Numbered from the stretch's first letter, positions 27,644 to 42,022 are shown. The stretch is 64,000 bases of DNA from Synechococcus sp. AG-679-C18 (GCA_003210755.1 QCUL01000010.1:1-64000), one strand, 5' to 3'. Notes: generated from the letters alone by a model not told the origin. Numbers and translations are program-made.

Positions 27644-27865
27644 ATGCAGCCCGGTGACAAGGTTGTCGTCTCCACCAGCGTTGTGGTTTTCAACCACCCC
27701 CAACATCGCGGAGAGAGTTTTGAGATGGAAGGTAGCGAGGGAGAAGTTTTTAAAGTGCTCGAGGAGTGGAAGGGACGTCCGATCAGCCCGACGCTCCCAG
27801 TTGTTGTGGCTTTTGGGCGCTACAAGGCTCACTTCCGAGTTGATGAGTTGGCTCCAGCTCTTTAA
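27644..27865 (+). CDS. ftrV: Ferredoxin-thioredoxin reductase variable chain
   Basis: 73-aa SH3-like variable (alpha) subunit of FTR. It has no cysteines; it stabilises the catalytic subunit that passes electrons from ferredoxin to thioredoxin in light-dependent redox control. The family pattern is seen in VVVFNHPQHRGESFEMEGSEGEV, EEWKGRPISPTLPVVVAF and YKAHFRVDEL. Convergent with pyrR; the stop is 9 bases from the pyrR stop. Confidence 0.93.
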   Translation: MQPGDKVVVSTSVVVFNHPQHRGESFEMEGSEGEVFKVLEEWKGRPISPTLPVVVAFGRYKAHFRVDELAPAL

Positions 27866-27874
27866 CAAGAGAAT

Positions 27875-28447
27875 TTATCGATCAGTGTTTTTCTCGTCTA
27901 ATCGCCGAAGGAAAACACCCTCCTCTCCATCCAATCCAAGCAAACGCAGCTCAACTGTTTCTGATCGGCGCGTTGGAACGACCCTTCCGCAGAAATCAGG
28001 CTGAATGGGCAATTCTCGATGGCCACGATCCACCATTACAAGTAAAAAGACGCGGCGTGGTCTACCCCAGGCTTGAATCGCCTCCAGTGCTGCTCTGACT
28101 GTGCGGCCAGTAAAAATAACGTCATCCACCAGCACCACATCCCTACCTTCAACGCTCACTGGGAGATCAGTGGCCTGAACCATCCGCACACCCAATCGTC
28201 CTAAATCATCACGATGAAACGTGGGGTCAAGGGTGCCTGTCGAAATAGTGAGACCGCTCTGTTCTTTTAGTGAGCACGCAACAACATCAGCCAATTGAAC
28301 TCCTCGGGTTGGGATCCCTAGAAGCAGCAAAGACTCAACTGTGGTCACCGACTCCAACACCTGAGACGCCAGGCGGGTCAACGTTTTCCTCAACTCGTCT
28401 GCAGAGAGAATCTCAATCCGATCGTCTCCAACGTCATTAAGTGCCAT
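27875..28447 (-). CDS. pyrR: PyrR bifunctional regulator / uracil phosphoribosyltransferase
   Basis: 190-aa type I phosphoribosyltransferase. The PRPP loop VVLVDDVIFTGRTVRAAL (about 105-122) is intact, and the N-terminal LTRLASQVLE is typical. In Bacillus PyrR also binds attenuator RNA of pyr genes; whether it regulates RNA in cyanobacteria is not shown by this sequence. ATG at 28447. Convergent with ftrV. Confidence 0.9.
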   Translation of the reverse strand: MALNDVGDDRIEILSADELRKTLTRLASQVLESVTTVESLLLLGIPTRGVQLADVVACSLKEQSGLTISTGTLDPTFHRDDLGRLGVRMVQATDLPVSVEGRDVVLVDDVIFTGRTVRAALEAIQAWGRPRRVFLLVMVDRGHRELPIQPDFCGRVVPTRRSETVELRLLGLDGEEGVFLRRLDEKNTDR

Positions 28448-28543
28448 AATTATTTGTTGGGGTGAATAGTGTATGGATGTTTCTTGCTAGCCCGATCAGC
28501 TTTTGCAAACCGAAGGGCTAACCGTCAGATCTTTTTGGTCAGT

Positions 28544-28557
28544 AGGGAGGTAACTTG
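28544..28557 (+). promoter_or_regulatory. Strong Shine-Dalgarno supporting the gpmI TTG start
   Basis: AGGGAGG at 28544-28550 is followed, after TAAC, by the TTG at 28555. Such a strong site is uncommon in this window and supports the TTG as the gpmI start, although the conserved domain begins only about 32 residues later and a GTG at 28594 is an alternative. Confidence 0.5.
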
Positions 28558-30225
28558 ATCCCGGAGAGAGACTTAAGAACTGAGATTGACGGAGTGAACG
28601 TACCGAACAACATCGAAGGGAATTTTCTCCGCAGGGGATCCACTGCACCTGTAGTCCTTGCGATCCTTGACGGATGGGGAATTTGTGACTCGTCTGAGCA
28701 CAACGCAATCCGCACCGCTTCAACACCAGTCATCGATGCTCTCTGGCATGCCTATCCCCACTCCTTGATCCAAGCCAGCGGGGCGCATGTTGGCCTTCCC
28801 GATGGCCAGATGGGCAATTCAGAAGTAGGGCATCTGACCATTGGAGCCGGTCGAATCATCCGACAAGAACTCGTGCGCATCAGCGAAACTGTGCGCGAGA
28901 AACGACTTGGCAGCACCTCAACTCTTCAATCACTAGCCAATCATTTACGCAGCAATGGTGGCACTCTTCATCTGCTCGGACTCTGCTCCGATGGAGGTGT
29001 ACACAGCCACGTTGAACATTTGTGTGGACTGCTCGAATGGGCATCTGAAGAAGGCCTTGAAAAGGTAGCAATTCACTGCATCACAGACGGACGAGACACA
29101 CCTACCCAAAGCGCACCAAAGCATTTAGCCAAAGTTGAAAATGCTATTGGCCGTTATGGAGTCGGTCGAATTGCAAGCCTATGCGGACGTTACTGGGCGA
29201 TGGATCGAGACCATCGCTGGGAGAGGACAGAACGGGCTTACTCCCTTCTCACGGATCCTGGATTTTGCTGTGAACAGGACGAACCTTCATCCGTTTTGGC
29301 CCAAAGCTACGCAGAAGGCATCACCGACGAATTCCTGGAGCCTGTTCGATTCTCCAAAGATCCACTCCGCGATGGTGATGCGCTGGTGATGTTCAACTTC
29401 CGCCCAGATCGCGCGAGACAGATTGTCCAAGCGCTCACAGTTCAAGAATTCGAAGGCTTCACTCGCATTCACCAACCAAAATTAGATGTGGTGACATTCA
29501 CGCAGTACGAGACTGATTTACCAGTCTCGGTTGTCTTTCCCCCTGAATCACTCGATCAGCTTTTAGGTCAGGTGGTTGCTGATGCAGGCCTAAAGCAATA
29601 CCGCACCGCTGAAACCGAGAAATACCCCCATGTCACATATTTCATGAATGGCGGTATTGAACAACCACTCAAGGGCGAAAAACGACACCTTGTTCCCTCG
29701 CCTCGCGTTGCCACCTACGATCTGGCTCCTGAAATGTCAGCTAATTCACTTACGGAAAGTTGCGTTGCTGCAATCCAACAGGGTGATTACTCCTTAGTCG
29801 TTATTAATTATGCCAACCCTGACATGGTGGGGCATACCGGCATGATGGAGGCTGCCACTAAGGCAATTGAAACCGTTGACCGATGCATCGGCAAACTTCT
29901 CGATGCCGTTGGGAGAATGGGTGGAACGCTGCTTATTACCGCAGACCATGGAAATGCAGAACTCATGCAAGGACCTGACGGTGAAGCTTGGACTGCACAC
30001 ACAACCAATCCAGTTCCAGTCATCTTGATCGAAGGGGAGAAGCGAAAGGTGCCTGGCTTGGGAAATTCCATTCGCCTTCGCGACAATGGAGGTCTTGCTG
30101 ACATTGCTCCAACGCTTCTTCATCTTCTCAATTTGGACAAACCCAAAGCGATGACTGGAGTTTCTTTGATTGAACCAATTGAAGCCTCAGCTCCAGCTAC
30201 TGCCAAGCTGCCTCAACCCGTTTGA
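28555..30225 (+). CDS. gpmI: 2,3-bisphosphoglycerate-independent phosphoglycerate mutase
   Basis: About 556-aa metalloenzyme of glycolysis (3-PG to 2-PG). Alkaline-phosphatase-superfamily signatures are present: [18 protein letters not shown] with the catalytic Ser, TDGRDTPT, and TADHGNAE with metal-binding Asp/His. The first 32 residues are not conserved in the family. Followed by secG, 13 bases downstream of the stop. Confidence 0.93.
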   Translation: MIPERDLRTEIDGVNVPNNIEGNFLRRGSTAPVVLAILDGWGICDSSEHNAIRTASTPVIDALWHAYPHSLIQASGAHVGLPDGQMGNSEVGHLTIGAGRIIRQELVRISETVREKRLGSTSTLQSLANHLRSNGGTLHLLGLCSDGGVHSHVEHLCGLLEWASEEGLEKVAIHCITDGRDTPTQSAPKHLAKVENAIGRYGVGRIASLCGRYWAMDRDHRWERTERAYSLLTDPGFCCEQDEPSSVLAQSYAEGITDEFLEPVRFSKDPLRDGDALVMFNFRPDRARQIVQALTVQEFEGFTRIHQPKLDVVTFTQYETDLPVSVVFPPESLDQLLGQVVADAGLKQYRTAETEKYPHVTYFMNGGIEQPLKGEKRHLVPSPRVATYDLAPEMSANSLTESCVAAIQQGDYSLVVINYANPDMVGHTGMMEAATKAIETVDRCIGKLLDAVGRMGGTLLITADHGNAELMQGPDGEAWTAHTTNPVPVILIEGEKRKVPGLGNSIRLRDNGGLADIAPTLLHLLNLDKPKAMTGVSLIEPIEASAPATAKLPQPV

Positions 30226-30238
30226 CTAAGATCAACTC

Positions 30239-30469
30239 ATGCTTACGACAGTTCTCTCCTGGGTTTGGATCGGCAGTGGCGCCGTTCTGATTCTTCTTGT
30301 TCTCCTACATAGTCCCAAAGGGGATGGAATGGGAGGTATCGCGGCAAGTGGAAGTTCTTCATTCACCAGCTCCAGCAGTGCAGAAGCAACTCTGAATCGC
30401 ATTACCTGGACAACACTTTCTTTTTTCCTCGCGTTAGCCGTAATTCTCAGCGCAGGTTGGCTGGGATAG
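30239..30469 (+). CDS. secG: Preprotein translocase subunit SecG
   Basis: 76-aa protein with two membrane spans (about 7-24 and 55-74), separated by the conserved GGIAASGSSSFTSSSSAEATLNRIT loop. SecG is part of the SecYEG channel. Sits 13 bases after gpmI. Confidence 0.9.
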   Translation: MLTTVLSWVWIGSGAVLILLVLLHSPKGDGMGGIAASGSSSFTSSSSAEATLNRITWTTLSFFLALAVILSAGWLG

Positions 30470-30650
30470 TTCAACCAAAAAAACTTTTTGCACAGATCCT
30501 ATTGCCCGAGATAAACAATAATTACTTTAAGGCTTAATGCAATCTTACTAATTTTTAATTTCAATTAATACATTTAGCTCAATTAACATTTCTCGGATTT
30601 TTGACTTGTTTCATAATTCCACCAATATTTCGAACATATTCATTAAAAAA

Positions 30651-30668
30651 CCCCCGATTAAGCGGGGG
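30651..30668 (-). terminator. Terminator of the groS-groL operon
   Basis: 6-bp GC stem CCCCCG (30651-30656) / CGGGGG (30663-30668) with a 6-base loop; on the minus strand it is followed by TTTTTT. It lies 22 bases after the groL stop. Confidence 0.88.
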
Positions 30669-30689
30669 TAAGCCATCTGCAGTTAGCGA

Positions 30690-32330
<1,641 letters not shown>

Positions 32331-32389
32331 TTAATAGAGAGAAAATGGAGAATTTGTTTGATCTGAGATAACTCTCAGTTCGATTGCAG

Positions 32390-32701
32390 TTAGCCAACTA
32401 CAGCGAGAATGTCTTTCTCGGATAGGAGCACGTACTCATCGCTTCCAAGCTTGATGTCAGTACCTGCGTATTTGCTGTACAAAACTTTGTCGCCAACACT
32501 GACTTCAGGAGCCTGGCGACTCCCATCATCATTGGACTTACCAGGGCCAACCTGAACAACTTCGCCAACTTGTGGCTTCTCTTTAGCTGTATCAGGAAGA
32601 AGAATGCCTCCAGAAGTTTTTTCCTCAGATTCGGAGATCTTGACGAAGACGCGGTCTCCAAGAGGCTTGACGGTAGAGACGCTGAGGGAAACAGCTGCCA
32701 T
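32390..32701 (-). CDS. groS: Co-chaperonin GroES
   Basis: 103-aa Gro[14 protein letters not shown], the mobile loop [18 protein letters not shown], and [26 protein letters not shown]. The longest frame starts at 32743 but the ATG at 32701 ([11 protein letters not shown]) fits the family. First gene of the operon. Confidence 0.95.
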   Translation of the reverse strand: MAAVSLSVSTVKPLGDRVFVKISESEEKTSGGILLPDTAKEKPQVGEVVQVGPGKSNDDGSRQAPEVSVGDKVLYSKYAGTDIKLGSDEYVLLSEKDILAVVG

Positions 32702-32753
32702 GAGTAATTGATACGCGGGAGTAAGGCGCTCGGCGCCACTCAATCAACACGAG

Positions 32754-32780
32754 TTAGCACTCGAGGTGGTTGAGTGCCAA
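32754..32780 (-). promoter_or_regulatory. CIRCE operator (HrcA-binding)
   Basis: TTAGCACTC (32754-32762), 9-base spacer, GAGTGCCAA (32772-32780). The classical CIRCE is TTAGCACTC-N9-GAGTGCTAA; one base of the right arm differs. It lies 53 bases upstream of groS and controls the heat-shock operon through HrcA in many bacteria. It is also about 140 bases upstream of atpD on the other strand. Confidence 0.93.
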
Positions 32781-32828
32781 AGCTAAGTTCGCCAGGGGTG
32801 ATCTACCAACAGTGATCTGTGCGGGTGA

Positions 32829-34385
<1,557 letters not shown>

Positions 34386-34417
34386 TCGTGATCGGGGCGC
34401 TTGCGCCCCGATCACGA
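34386..34417 (+). other. Long hairpin between atpD and atpC
   Basis: 15-bp perfect stem of the inverted repeat 34386-34400 / 34403-34417 (TCGTGATCGGGGCGC / GCGCCCCGATCACGA), starting directly after the atpD stop. No T-run follows, so it is not a classical terminator; it may be an mRNA-processing or stability element between the two subunits. Confidence 0.7.
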
Positions 34418-34456
34418 CAACAAATTCGCTCTCTAATTCCCCGCAGTCTTCTTTCC

Positions 34457-34858
34457 ATGTCCCTCACCCTCCGCGTTCTGGCACCAGACCAGAGCGTGTT
34501 CGATGGTTCGGCCGATGAGGTGATCCTTCCAAGCACCACTGGCCAACTCGGAATTCTTCCCGGACACGTCTCTTTACTAGCGGCGTTAGATGTAGGCGTC
34601 TTAAGAGTACGCACGAACAGCGATTGGCAATCCATTGCCTTGATGGGAGGCTTCGCTGAAGTCGAATCCGATGATGTAACTGTTCTAGTTAATTCCGCTG
34701 AACTTGGTGTCAACATTGATTCCAATTCGGCTGAAAGTGACCTTTCAGAAGCTCGCAATGCCTTAACCAAACTCGAAGGGGAGCCATCTACACCCGAAAA
34801 ATTAAAAGCACAGCAGCTTTTACAGCGCGCCAGAGCACGTGCCCAGGCAAGTAAGTAA
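34457..34858 (+). CDS. atpC: ATP synthase epsilon subunit
   Basis: 133-aa F1 epsilon subunit: LRVLAPDQSVFDGSADEVILPSTTGQLGILPGH is typical, and the helical C-terminal domain holds SEARNALTKLEGE. ATG at 34457; the longer frame from 34382 is a false extension. Separated from atpD by 71 bases with the hairpin. Confidence 0.94.
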   Translation: MSLTLRVLAPDQSVFDGSADEVILPSTTGQLGILPGHVSLLAALDVGVLRVRTNSDWQSIALMGGFAEVESDDVTVLVNSAELGVNIDSNSAESDLSEARNALTKLEGEPSTPEKLKAQQLLQRARARAQASK

Positions 34859-34900
34859 TAACACAAACAGACTTCAATTCTAAAAAACACTGGAATTACT

Positions 34901-34931
34901 AAAAAAGCATCCTCTCTGAGGATGCTTTTTT
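34901..34931. terminator. Bidirectional terminator after atpC
   Basis: AAAAAAGCATCCTC (34901-34914) / GAGGATGCTTTTTT (34918-34931) with a 3-base loop. A-run on the left and T-run on the right mean it can end transcription from atpC (plus) and also from the minus side. Confidence 0.9.
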
Positions 34932-34972
34932 AGTAAGCTTCACTGAGTTGAAGAATAAATAACAATAAAAAA

Positions 34973-34988
34973 CCCCGTCAAAACGGGG
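34973..34988 (-). terminator. Terminator of the PSRP-3 gene
   Basis: CCCCG (34973-34977) / CGGGG (34984-34988), 6-base loop, followed on the minus strand by TTTTTTATTG. About 40 bases after the PSRP-3 stop. Confidence 0.8.
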
Positions 34989-35029
34989 CATATTAAAAGG
35001 CAAGAAACGTTTTAGCAATATTGGTGTAA

Positions 35030-36288
<1,259 letters not shown>

Positions 36289-36305
<17 letters not shown>

Positions 36306-37131
36306 TTTCGAGGCAATAGACAACCCTCGTCCAAGCGAAACCCCCGTCCCGAGGGCCTTGCTGCTATTCGACATCGACGGAGTCATCCGAGATGTGGGGG
36401 GTAGCTATCGACGGGCAATTGTAGAAACAGTTAGTCACTACAGCGGTTGGCGTCCCGAATCAGAAACGATCGATTCGCTCAAGGCTGAGGGCTGCTGGAA
36501 CAACGACTGGAAAGCCTCACTGGAACTGCTACGGCGTAGGGGCTATGGCGAGCAGAGTCAAGCCTCGCTGCCTGCCTTCGGGGACCTGGTGGAGATCTTC
36601 AACAGCTTTTATTTCGGAGGCAACCCAGAAGACGACCCCTCTAACTGGACAGGCTTTATCCGTGATGAGCCTTTGCTAGTCAATCCAGAGTTCTTTGACG
36701 CCCTTGATCAAAAGGGATGGAAATGGGGGTTTGTGAGTGGTGCAGAACCACCCTCAGCGCGTTTCGTACTGGAGACGCGACTGGGGCTGGTCCATCCCCC
36801 ATTGACCGCGATGGGCGATGCTCCTGACAAACCAGATCCTGAAGGCCTCATCAAAATGGCGAACTCTCTTTTGGGTTGCAACCTCGGTGCAGAAGCGCCA
36901 GTGATTGCTTATCTCGGTGACACCGTGGCGGACGTCAAAACCGTAATCCGAGCACGCGAGCAGTTACCAGAACAGCGATTTGTAAGTCTTGCAGTGGTTC
37001 CGCCTCACTTGCAGAACGCGAAGCAATTGGAAGCAAGAAAACAGTACGAGAAGAACTTACGGGCAGCAGGAGCAGATTTGGTCATCAGCCACACCATGGC
37101 CGCGCTGAACTGGAATCCAAACCAAATTTGA
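36289..37131 (+). CDS. HAD-superfamily hydrolase (TIGR01548-like)
   Basis: 280 aa. HAD motif I is LFDIDGVIRD near residue 25 (in place of DxDxT/V, so Asp-Ile-Asp), motif III/IV is seen as KPDPEGL and AYLGDTVADV. The family is seen mostly in cyanobacteria and its substrate is not known. ATG at 36289 overlaps the transaldolase-like stop by 17 bases. The TGATG junction with the antiporter gene follows. Confidence 0.82.
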
Positions 37132-38267
37132 TGCGCAAAGAATGGCCATTGTTGATTGGGGCCGTCACCCTGATCGGCCTTAAAACCACCCATTTGCTGG
37201 ATTGGCTGTTGCTGCAATCGGCGACGCTCATCTTGAGTGGACTAGGCGTGCTCAGCCTCTTAATTCTCCTGCTGGCCAAACGCGTCGCCAGCCAGGCCGA
37301 TCAACTCGCAGAAAAGCTCGGTGAACCAATTGGAACGCTCGTGCTGACTGGATCAGTAATCCTGATCGAACTGGCTCTTGTCTCGAGCACCATGCTGTCT
37401 GGCGAGAGCAATCCCACGTTGGCAAGGGATTCCATGTTCTCGGTGTTGATGATTGTGCTCACTGGAGTGAAGGGTGTCACTCTGATCATCGCGTCACGCT
37501 TTCAACGATCGGGTATCGCAGAACCCCTTCAACCAGAGGACATGGCCACCGTTAATCAAAGCGGTACCTCTACCTACATCAACCTGATCACCACCATGAG
37601 CGTGCTCGTGTTGCTGCTGCCAAATTTCAGCTCCGACAGCGTTGAAGCCAACTTTTCCCTGCCAATTAATTGGCTCCTCACCTTTGTTGCGATAGGCCTC
37701 TATGCAGCCTTCCTCCGCTTTCAAACCGGCTCCTACCGCAATCTGTTTCTTGACTCCAATCAGCTCGAGTTATCGGCAACAACTCAATCCAACGCATTTC
37801 ACTCCCCACCAGATCAAGAAGACAGTTTGGCCGTTCGTGGCGTCCTCATGGCCATTGGACTGCTGATCTTGGTTCTGATTGCAGAGTCCATGGGAAAGCT
37901 GATCGAAGTAGGAATCAGCGACCTTGGACTTCCCAGCTCCCTTGGCGGTCTACTGGTGGGTCTCCTCGTGGTCGCCCCGGAGGCCCTCAATGCTTTTCAA
38001 GCAGCCAATCGAGGAGAAGTACAACGATCTCTGAACACCCTCTACGGATCCTCCTTATCAACGCTTTGCCTCACCGTTCCAGCCGTGCTCTTAATTGGAC
38101 AAATCACCAACACCAACGTGATCCTCGGGCTTAATCCGATGGAATCGGTGTTGCTTGTTCTCACACTGATTTTAGTTCGCCCCCTTAGCGGAAGGGTGAG
38201 CGAACTTGATGGCTTAATGCTGTTGACAGTTGGGTTGGTCTGGGTCTCTTTGCAAGTGGTGAGCTGA
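37131..38267 (+). CDS. Cation:proton antiporter of the CaCA/ChaA type
   Basis: 378 aa, about 11 hydrophobic segments. The first conserved alpha repeat reads GEPIGTLVLTGSVILIELALVS, the second GLPSSLGGLLVGLLVVAPEALNAFQAA, typical of Ca2+/H+ or Na+/H+ antiporters of the ChaA group with acidic Glu in each. Ion specificity is not clear from sequence. ATG at 37131 shares its A with the TGA of the HAD gene. Confidence 0.82.
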   Translation: MRKEWPLLIGAVTLIGLKTTHLLDWLLLQSATLILSGLGVLSLLILLLAKRVASQADQLAEKLGEPIGTLVLTGSVILIELALVSSTMLSGESNPTLARDSMFSVLMIVLTGVKGVTLIIASRFQRSGIAEPLQPEDMATVNQSGTSTYINLITTMSVLVLLLPNFSSDSVEANFSLPINWLLTFVAIGLYAAFLRFQTGSYRNLFLDSNQLELSATTQSNAFHSPPDQEDSLAVRGVLMAIGLLILVLIAESMGKLIEVGISDLGLPSSLGGLLVGLLVVAPEALNAFQAANRGEVQRSLNTLYGSSLSTLCLTVPAVLLIGQITNTNVILGLNPMESVLLVLTLILVRPLSGRVSELDGLMLLTVGLVWVSLQVVS

Positions 38268-38271
38268 CATT

Positions 38272-39609
38272 TCAGCGCTCTATCGCGGCGACATCCTTCA
38301 GCGCCCCAGCTGTTAACACCTCGTGACCATTAGCAAGAACAGCCACATCATCTTCAATACGAATCCCGATACCTTTCCATCGATTGTCGATTTCAGGCTG
38401 GCCATTCGGAACCGGTAGACGGTCACTGATGTAGAGACCAGGTTCAACCGTAAGCACCATGCCTGGATCAAGCTCCACATGGTGCTCACCAAGCCTGTAG
38501 GCACCGACATCATGCACATCCAAGCCAAGCCAGTGGCCTGTGCGGTGCATATAGAGATGGCGATAGGCGCCCTGTTCGATGATTCCTTCCGCATCTCCTG
38601 CTAGGAGTTTGAGTTCCAACAAACCATCCACAAGCTGTCGCAAAGCGGTCTGATGGACCTCCTCCGCGGTCCCTCCTGGCCTGACAGCCTCGATAGCAGA
38701 TACTTGCGCCCTAAGGACAAGTTCGTATAGATCTCTCTGCTCACCGCTAAACCGGCCATTCACTGGAAATGTGCGGGTGATATCACCGTTGTAGTAATCA
38801 GAAATTGAGCAACCGGCATCAATCAACAACAGATCTCCGTCTCGGAGCAAATCCTGATTGTCGATGTAATGAAGGACGCAAGCGTTATCACCCCCGGCAA
38901 CGATTGAGCCGTAAGCAGGTCCACGTGCACCTTGATCAAGAAAGTGAAACTCAATGAGGGCCTGAACTTGACGCTCACGCATGCCTGGCTTCACTGCCGC
39001 TCGAGCCAACTCATGCGCCTGAGCGGAAATGCGACAAGCCTCGCGCATCCGATCCAGTTCAGCAGGGTCCTTACGCAGACGAAGTTCATGCAGGATCGGG
39101 CAAGGCGCAACCAAACCAAGGGCCGCAGCTCCACGCCGTGATGCTCGATCCAATTGTTCACCCCAAACCTCGAGCACCACGGACTCCACCTCCGGATGGT
39201 TTCCCGTCCGGAAGGCGATACCCTCGGCATCCTTCAAATAAACACGCAAATGTTCTGCTAGTTCTGAACGTGGGTGCGCAATATCAGCACCGAACTGATC
39301 CACAGCGCCCTCTGTGCCCCAGCGTCGCCCGGTCCATACTTCCGCCCCTGGCTCCCGAGGGTTCACAAACAACACGTACTGTTCACCCTCGGGCCGATGC
39401 GGCAAAAAAAGAGCTACTGCATCCGGCTCATCGAACCCTGTGAGATACCAAAAGTCACTGTTTTGGCGAAAAGGCCACTCGCAATCAGCATGATGTGTCA
39501 CCAAGGTGGCCGCTGGGATAACAGCGGCAGCAGCACCAAGACGAGCCATGAAGCGCTGCCGCCTCGCGGCATAACCCTCAGCATCAATTGGGATCGAACT
39601 ATGAACCAC
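38272..39609 (-). CDS. pepP: Xaa-Pro aminopeptidase
   Basis: About 445-aa M24 metallopeptidase that releases an N-terminal residue before proline. Two-metal ligands are seen: DAGCSIS (Asp), GDITRTF (Asp), HRTGHWLGLDVHD (His), EPGLY (Glu) and RIEDD (Glu). The N-terminal creatinase-like domain comes first. The frame is open to 39651; the GTG at 39609 gives VHSSIPIDAEGY, a better N-terminus, and leaves 53 bases to the divergent CNNM gene. Confidence 0.9.
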   Translation of the reverse strand: MVHSSIPIDAEGYAARRQRFMARLGAAAAVIPAATLVTHHADCEWPFRQNSDFWYLTGFDEPDAVALFLPHRPEGEQYVLFVNPREPGAEVWTGRRWGTEGAVDQFGADIAHPRSELAEHLRVYLKDAEGIAFRTGNHPEVESVVLEVWGEQLDRASRRGAAALGLVAPCPILHELRLRKDPAELDRMREACRISAQAHELARAAVKPGMRERQVQALIEFHFLDQGARGPAYGSIVAGGDNACVLHYIDNQDLLRDGDLLLIDAGCSISDYYNGDITRTFPVNGRFSGEQRDLYELVLRAQVSAIEAVRPGGTAEEVHQTALRQLVDGLLELKLLAGDAEGIIEQGAYRHLYMHRTGHWLGLDVHDVGAYRLGEHHVELDPGMVLTVEPGLYISDRLPVPNGQPEIDNRWKGIGIRIEDDVAVLANGHEVLTAGALKDVAAIER

Positions 39610-39662
39610 GACGGAGACAGTGCACCTTGTAGACGTCAGGATGGCAGGCAAAGCATCCCTGC

Positions 39663-40676
39663 ATGACTCCCGACCTGCTGATTCTGATTCTGCTTGTGGT
39701 CGTGGTCCTCACCGGATCAGCCTTGTGTTCAGGTGTCGAAGCGGCTCTGCTGTCTGTGAATCCTGTGCGAGTCCATGAACTTGCAGGTCGCACCAAACCG
39801 ATCGCAGGTGCGCGCAGGCTGGCCCAACTTCGTCAACGCCTCGGCCGAACTCTTTCCGTTCTGGTGATTGCCAACAACGGCTTCAATATTTTTGGGAGTC
39901 TGATGCTCGGTGGCTACGCCGCTTGGTTATTTGAAGATATGGGCATTAGCGCTGTGGCTCTCCCTCTCTTCTCCATTGGGCTCACCGTACTTGTGATTCT
40001 TCTTGGCGAGATCCTGCCCAAGGCGATCGGCACCAGACTGGCGCTACCGGTTGCACTTGCAAGCGCACCGGTCTTGCACTTTCTCGGAGTGTTGATGCGT
40101 CCGGTCGTACTTCTTTTAGAGCGACTACTGCCGGCTATTACGGAAGAAAGCGAACTCAGCACCGACGAAGAAGAGATTCGCTTGATGGCACGCATGGGGT
40201 CCCAGACCGGCCAGATCGAGGCTGATGAAGCAGCCATGATCGCCAAGGTGTTTCAACTCAATGACCTCACAGCAAGGGATTTGATGACGCCGAGAGTCGC
40301 AGCTCCAAGCTTGAATGGAGCGAGCACTCTGATGCAGCTGCGATCTGCCCTGCTCGAAAATGATGCCCAGTGGTGGGTTGTGTTGGGTGATGCTGTGGAC
40401 AAGGTTCTTGGGGTCGCCAGTCGTGATCGATTGCTTGCCGCCCTCGTTCAGAATCAGGGTCAACTCACACCAGCAGATCTAAGCGAACCCGTCGAATTTG
40501 TACCCGAGATGATTCGTGTCGATCGACTGCTGACCGCCTTCCGTCGCGACAACAGCGGGGTCCGTGTCGTGGTGGATGAATTTGGAGGTTTTGTTGGAGT
40601 GATCGGTCCTGATGCCGTTCTTGCCGTTCTCGCTGGCTGGTGGCGCAAGTCTTCAGGAGCTACTGGATCGTCATGA
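39663..40676 (+). CDS. CNNM/CorC-type membrane protein with CBS domains
   Basis: 337 aa. N-terminal DUF21 (CNNM) membrane domain with about four hydrophobic segments (for example 5-25, 66-86, 92-112, 127-150) and the conserved NNGFNIFGS and GEILPK motifs; C-terminal pair of CBS-like segments (about 195-330, DLMTPRVAAPSLNGAS, VVVDEFGGFVG). Family members move Mg2+/Co2+ or bind it, often called hemolysin-like. Forms a translational chain with the GTPase (ATGA) and nadD. Confidence 0.85.
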   Translation: MTPDLLILILLVVVVLTGSALCSGVEAALLSVNPVRVHELAGRTKPIAGARRLAQLRQRLGRTLSVLVIANNGFNIFGSLMLGGYAAWLFEDMGISAVALPLFSIGLTVLVILLGEILPKAIGTRLALPVALASAPVLHFLGVLMRPVVLLLERLLPAITEESELSTDEEEIRLMARMGSQTGQIEADEAAMIAKVFQLNDLTARDLMTPRVAAPSLNGASTLMQLRSALLENDAQWWVVLGDAVDKVLGVASRDRLLAALVQNQGQLTPADLSEPVEFVPEMIRVDRLLTAFRRDNSGVRVVVDEFGGFVGVIGPDAVLAVLAGWWRKSSGATGSS

Positions 40677-42022
40677 CGGCATCCATGTCCGCATCCACTT
40701 CAGAGCGGTGCCTCACCCTGCTCCAAACCTGGCGATCTCAGCTCCAACTCAATCGCCGGGAAGAAACCGTTTTGGCTGGCGCGGTCAGAAATTTGGATCA
40801 GCAGTTAAGCCGTCTGGCGGAACGCCGGCTACGCGTTGCAGTCTTCGGCCGTGTTGGCGTGGGCAAATCGAGCTTGGTAAATGCCCTGATCGGCCAAGAG
40901 CTCCTTGCCACTGACGTGGCCCATGGCTGCACCAGACGTCAACAGGCTTTGCCTTGGGAGATCATGATTCCTGGCCTCAACGCAATCGAGCTGGTTGACA
41001 CCCCAGGCATCGACGAAATTGCTGCTGCGGCGAGAGCAAGACTGGCAGCTCGCGTGGCAATGCAATCCGATCTCGTACTGCTCGTCTTGGATGCAGACAT
41101 CAGCAGGATTGAGCTCGATGCGTTGGAAACGTTGATCAAAAGCGGGAAACCAGTGCTTCCTGTATTGAACAGAAGTGACTGTTGCCCCCCCCAGCAACTC
41201 CCCAGCCTGCTGCAAAGCATCAGTAGAAGAATTCGGGAGCGGAGTTACAGCCCTAATCGAGCAAGGCTTCCAAATCCGATCGCCGTTTCAGCAGCCCCTC
41301 GCCAGGCCTACCAATGCCCCGATGGTCGAGTGCGCAGTAAGCAACAACCAGCTGTCGTGAACCAACTTCGCACCGCAATGATTGCTCTGCTTCAAAAGCA
41401 AGGCCAAGCCCTCCTGGCCATGAACGCACTACGGCAAGCAGAACATCTTCAACATCAACTGGAAACAGGGCGACTCGAAAGGAGACGTCAAGAGGCTCAA
41501 GGCCTCATCGGCCGCTACGCAGCACTTAAGGCCACTGGAGTTGCTGCCAACCCTCTGGCATTGCTTGATCTCGCTGGAGGCTTGGCTTGCGATACCGCCC
41601 TAGTAGTTCAGCTTTGTCAGCTCTATGACCTGCCCATGGGAGGCCCAGCAGCACGACGGCTCATGCAACGCCTCTCTGGGCATAACGCCATGATTGGAGG
41701 CGTCCAATTCGGCCTTCAGCTCGCTCTATCGGCCATACGACAGCTACTTCTCATCGCAGCCCCTTTTTCTGGCGGGATCAGCCTCGCTCCTGCGGCTCCG
41801 GTTGCCCTGGCCCAGGCTGCTTTGGCTGTACATACGACACGTAGAACTGGTCGCCTAACCGCACGTTGGTTAGTCGATCAGCGCGGCCGAGGGCTGCGAA
41901 GTACTCCAGCACCTACAACTCTTAGGCGGCGCCTTATTCGTCACGACGCCAGCTTGCAACGTCTGCTTGCAGAATGGCCCCAGCCACCTGGTCTTGGCTG
42001 GCGGGAAGGTCTCTTGCCATGA
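40673..42022 (+). CDS. Era/HSR1-related GTPase
   Basis: 449-aa GTPase, possibly membrane-associated. G1 GRVGVGKS (59-66), G3 DTPG (109-112), G4 NRSD near 164. The C-terminal half has hydrophobic and Ala-rich segments typical of GTPases with a DUF697-like tail. ATG at 40673 overlaps the CNNM stop (ATGA). The cellular role is unknown. Confidence 0.8.
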   Translation: MTASMSASTSERCLTLLQTWRSQLQLNRREETVLAGAVRNLDQQLSRLAERRLRVAVFGRVGVGKSSLVNALIGQELLATDVAHGCTRRQQALPWEIMIPGLNAIELVDTPGIDEIAAAARARLAARVAMQSDLVLLVLDADISRIELDALETLIKSGKPVLPVLNRSDCCPPQQLPSLLQSISRRIRERSYSPNRARLPNPIAVSAAPRQAYQCPDGRVRSKQQPAVVNQLRTAMIALLQKQGQALLAMNALRQAEHLQHQLETGRLERRRQEAQGLIGRYAALKATGVAANPLALLDLAGGLACDTALVVQLCQLYDLPMGGPAARRLMQRLSGHNAMIGGVQFGLQLALSAIRQLLLIAAPFSGGISLAPAAPVALAQAALAVHTTRRTGRLTARWLVDQRGRGLRSTPAPTTLRRRLIRHDASLQRLLAEWPQPPGLGWREGLLP

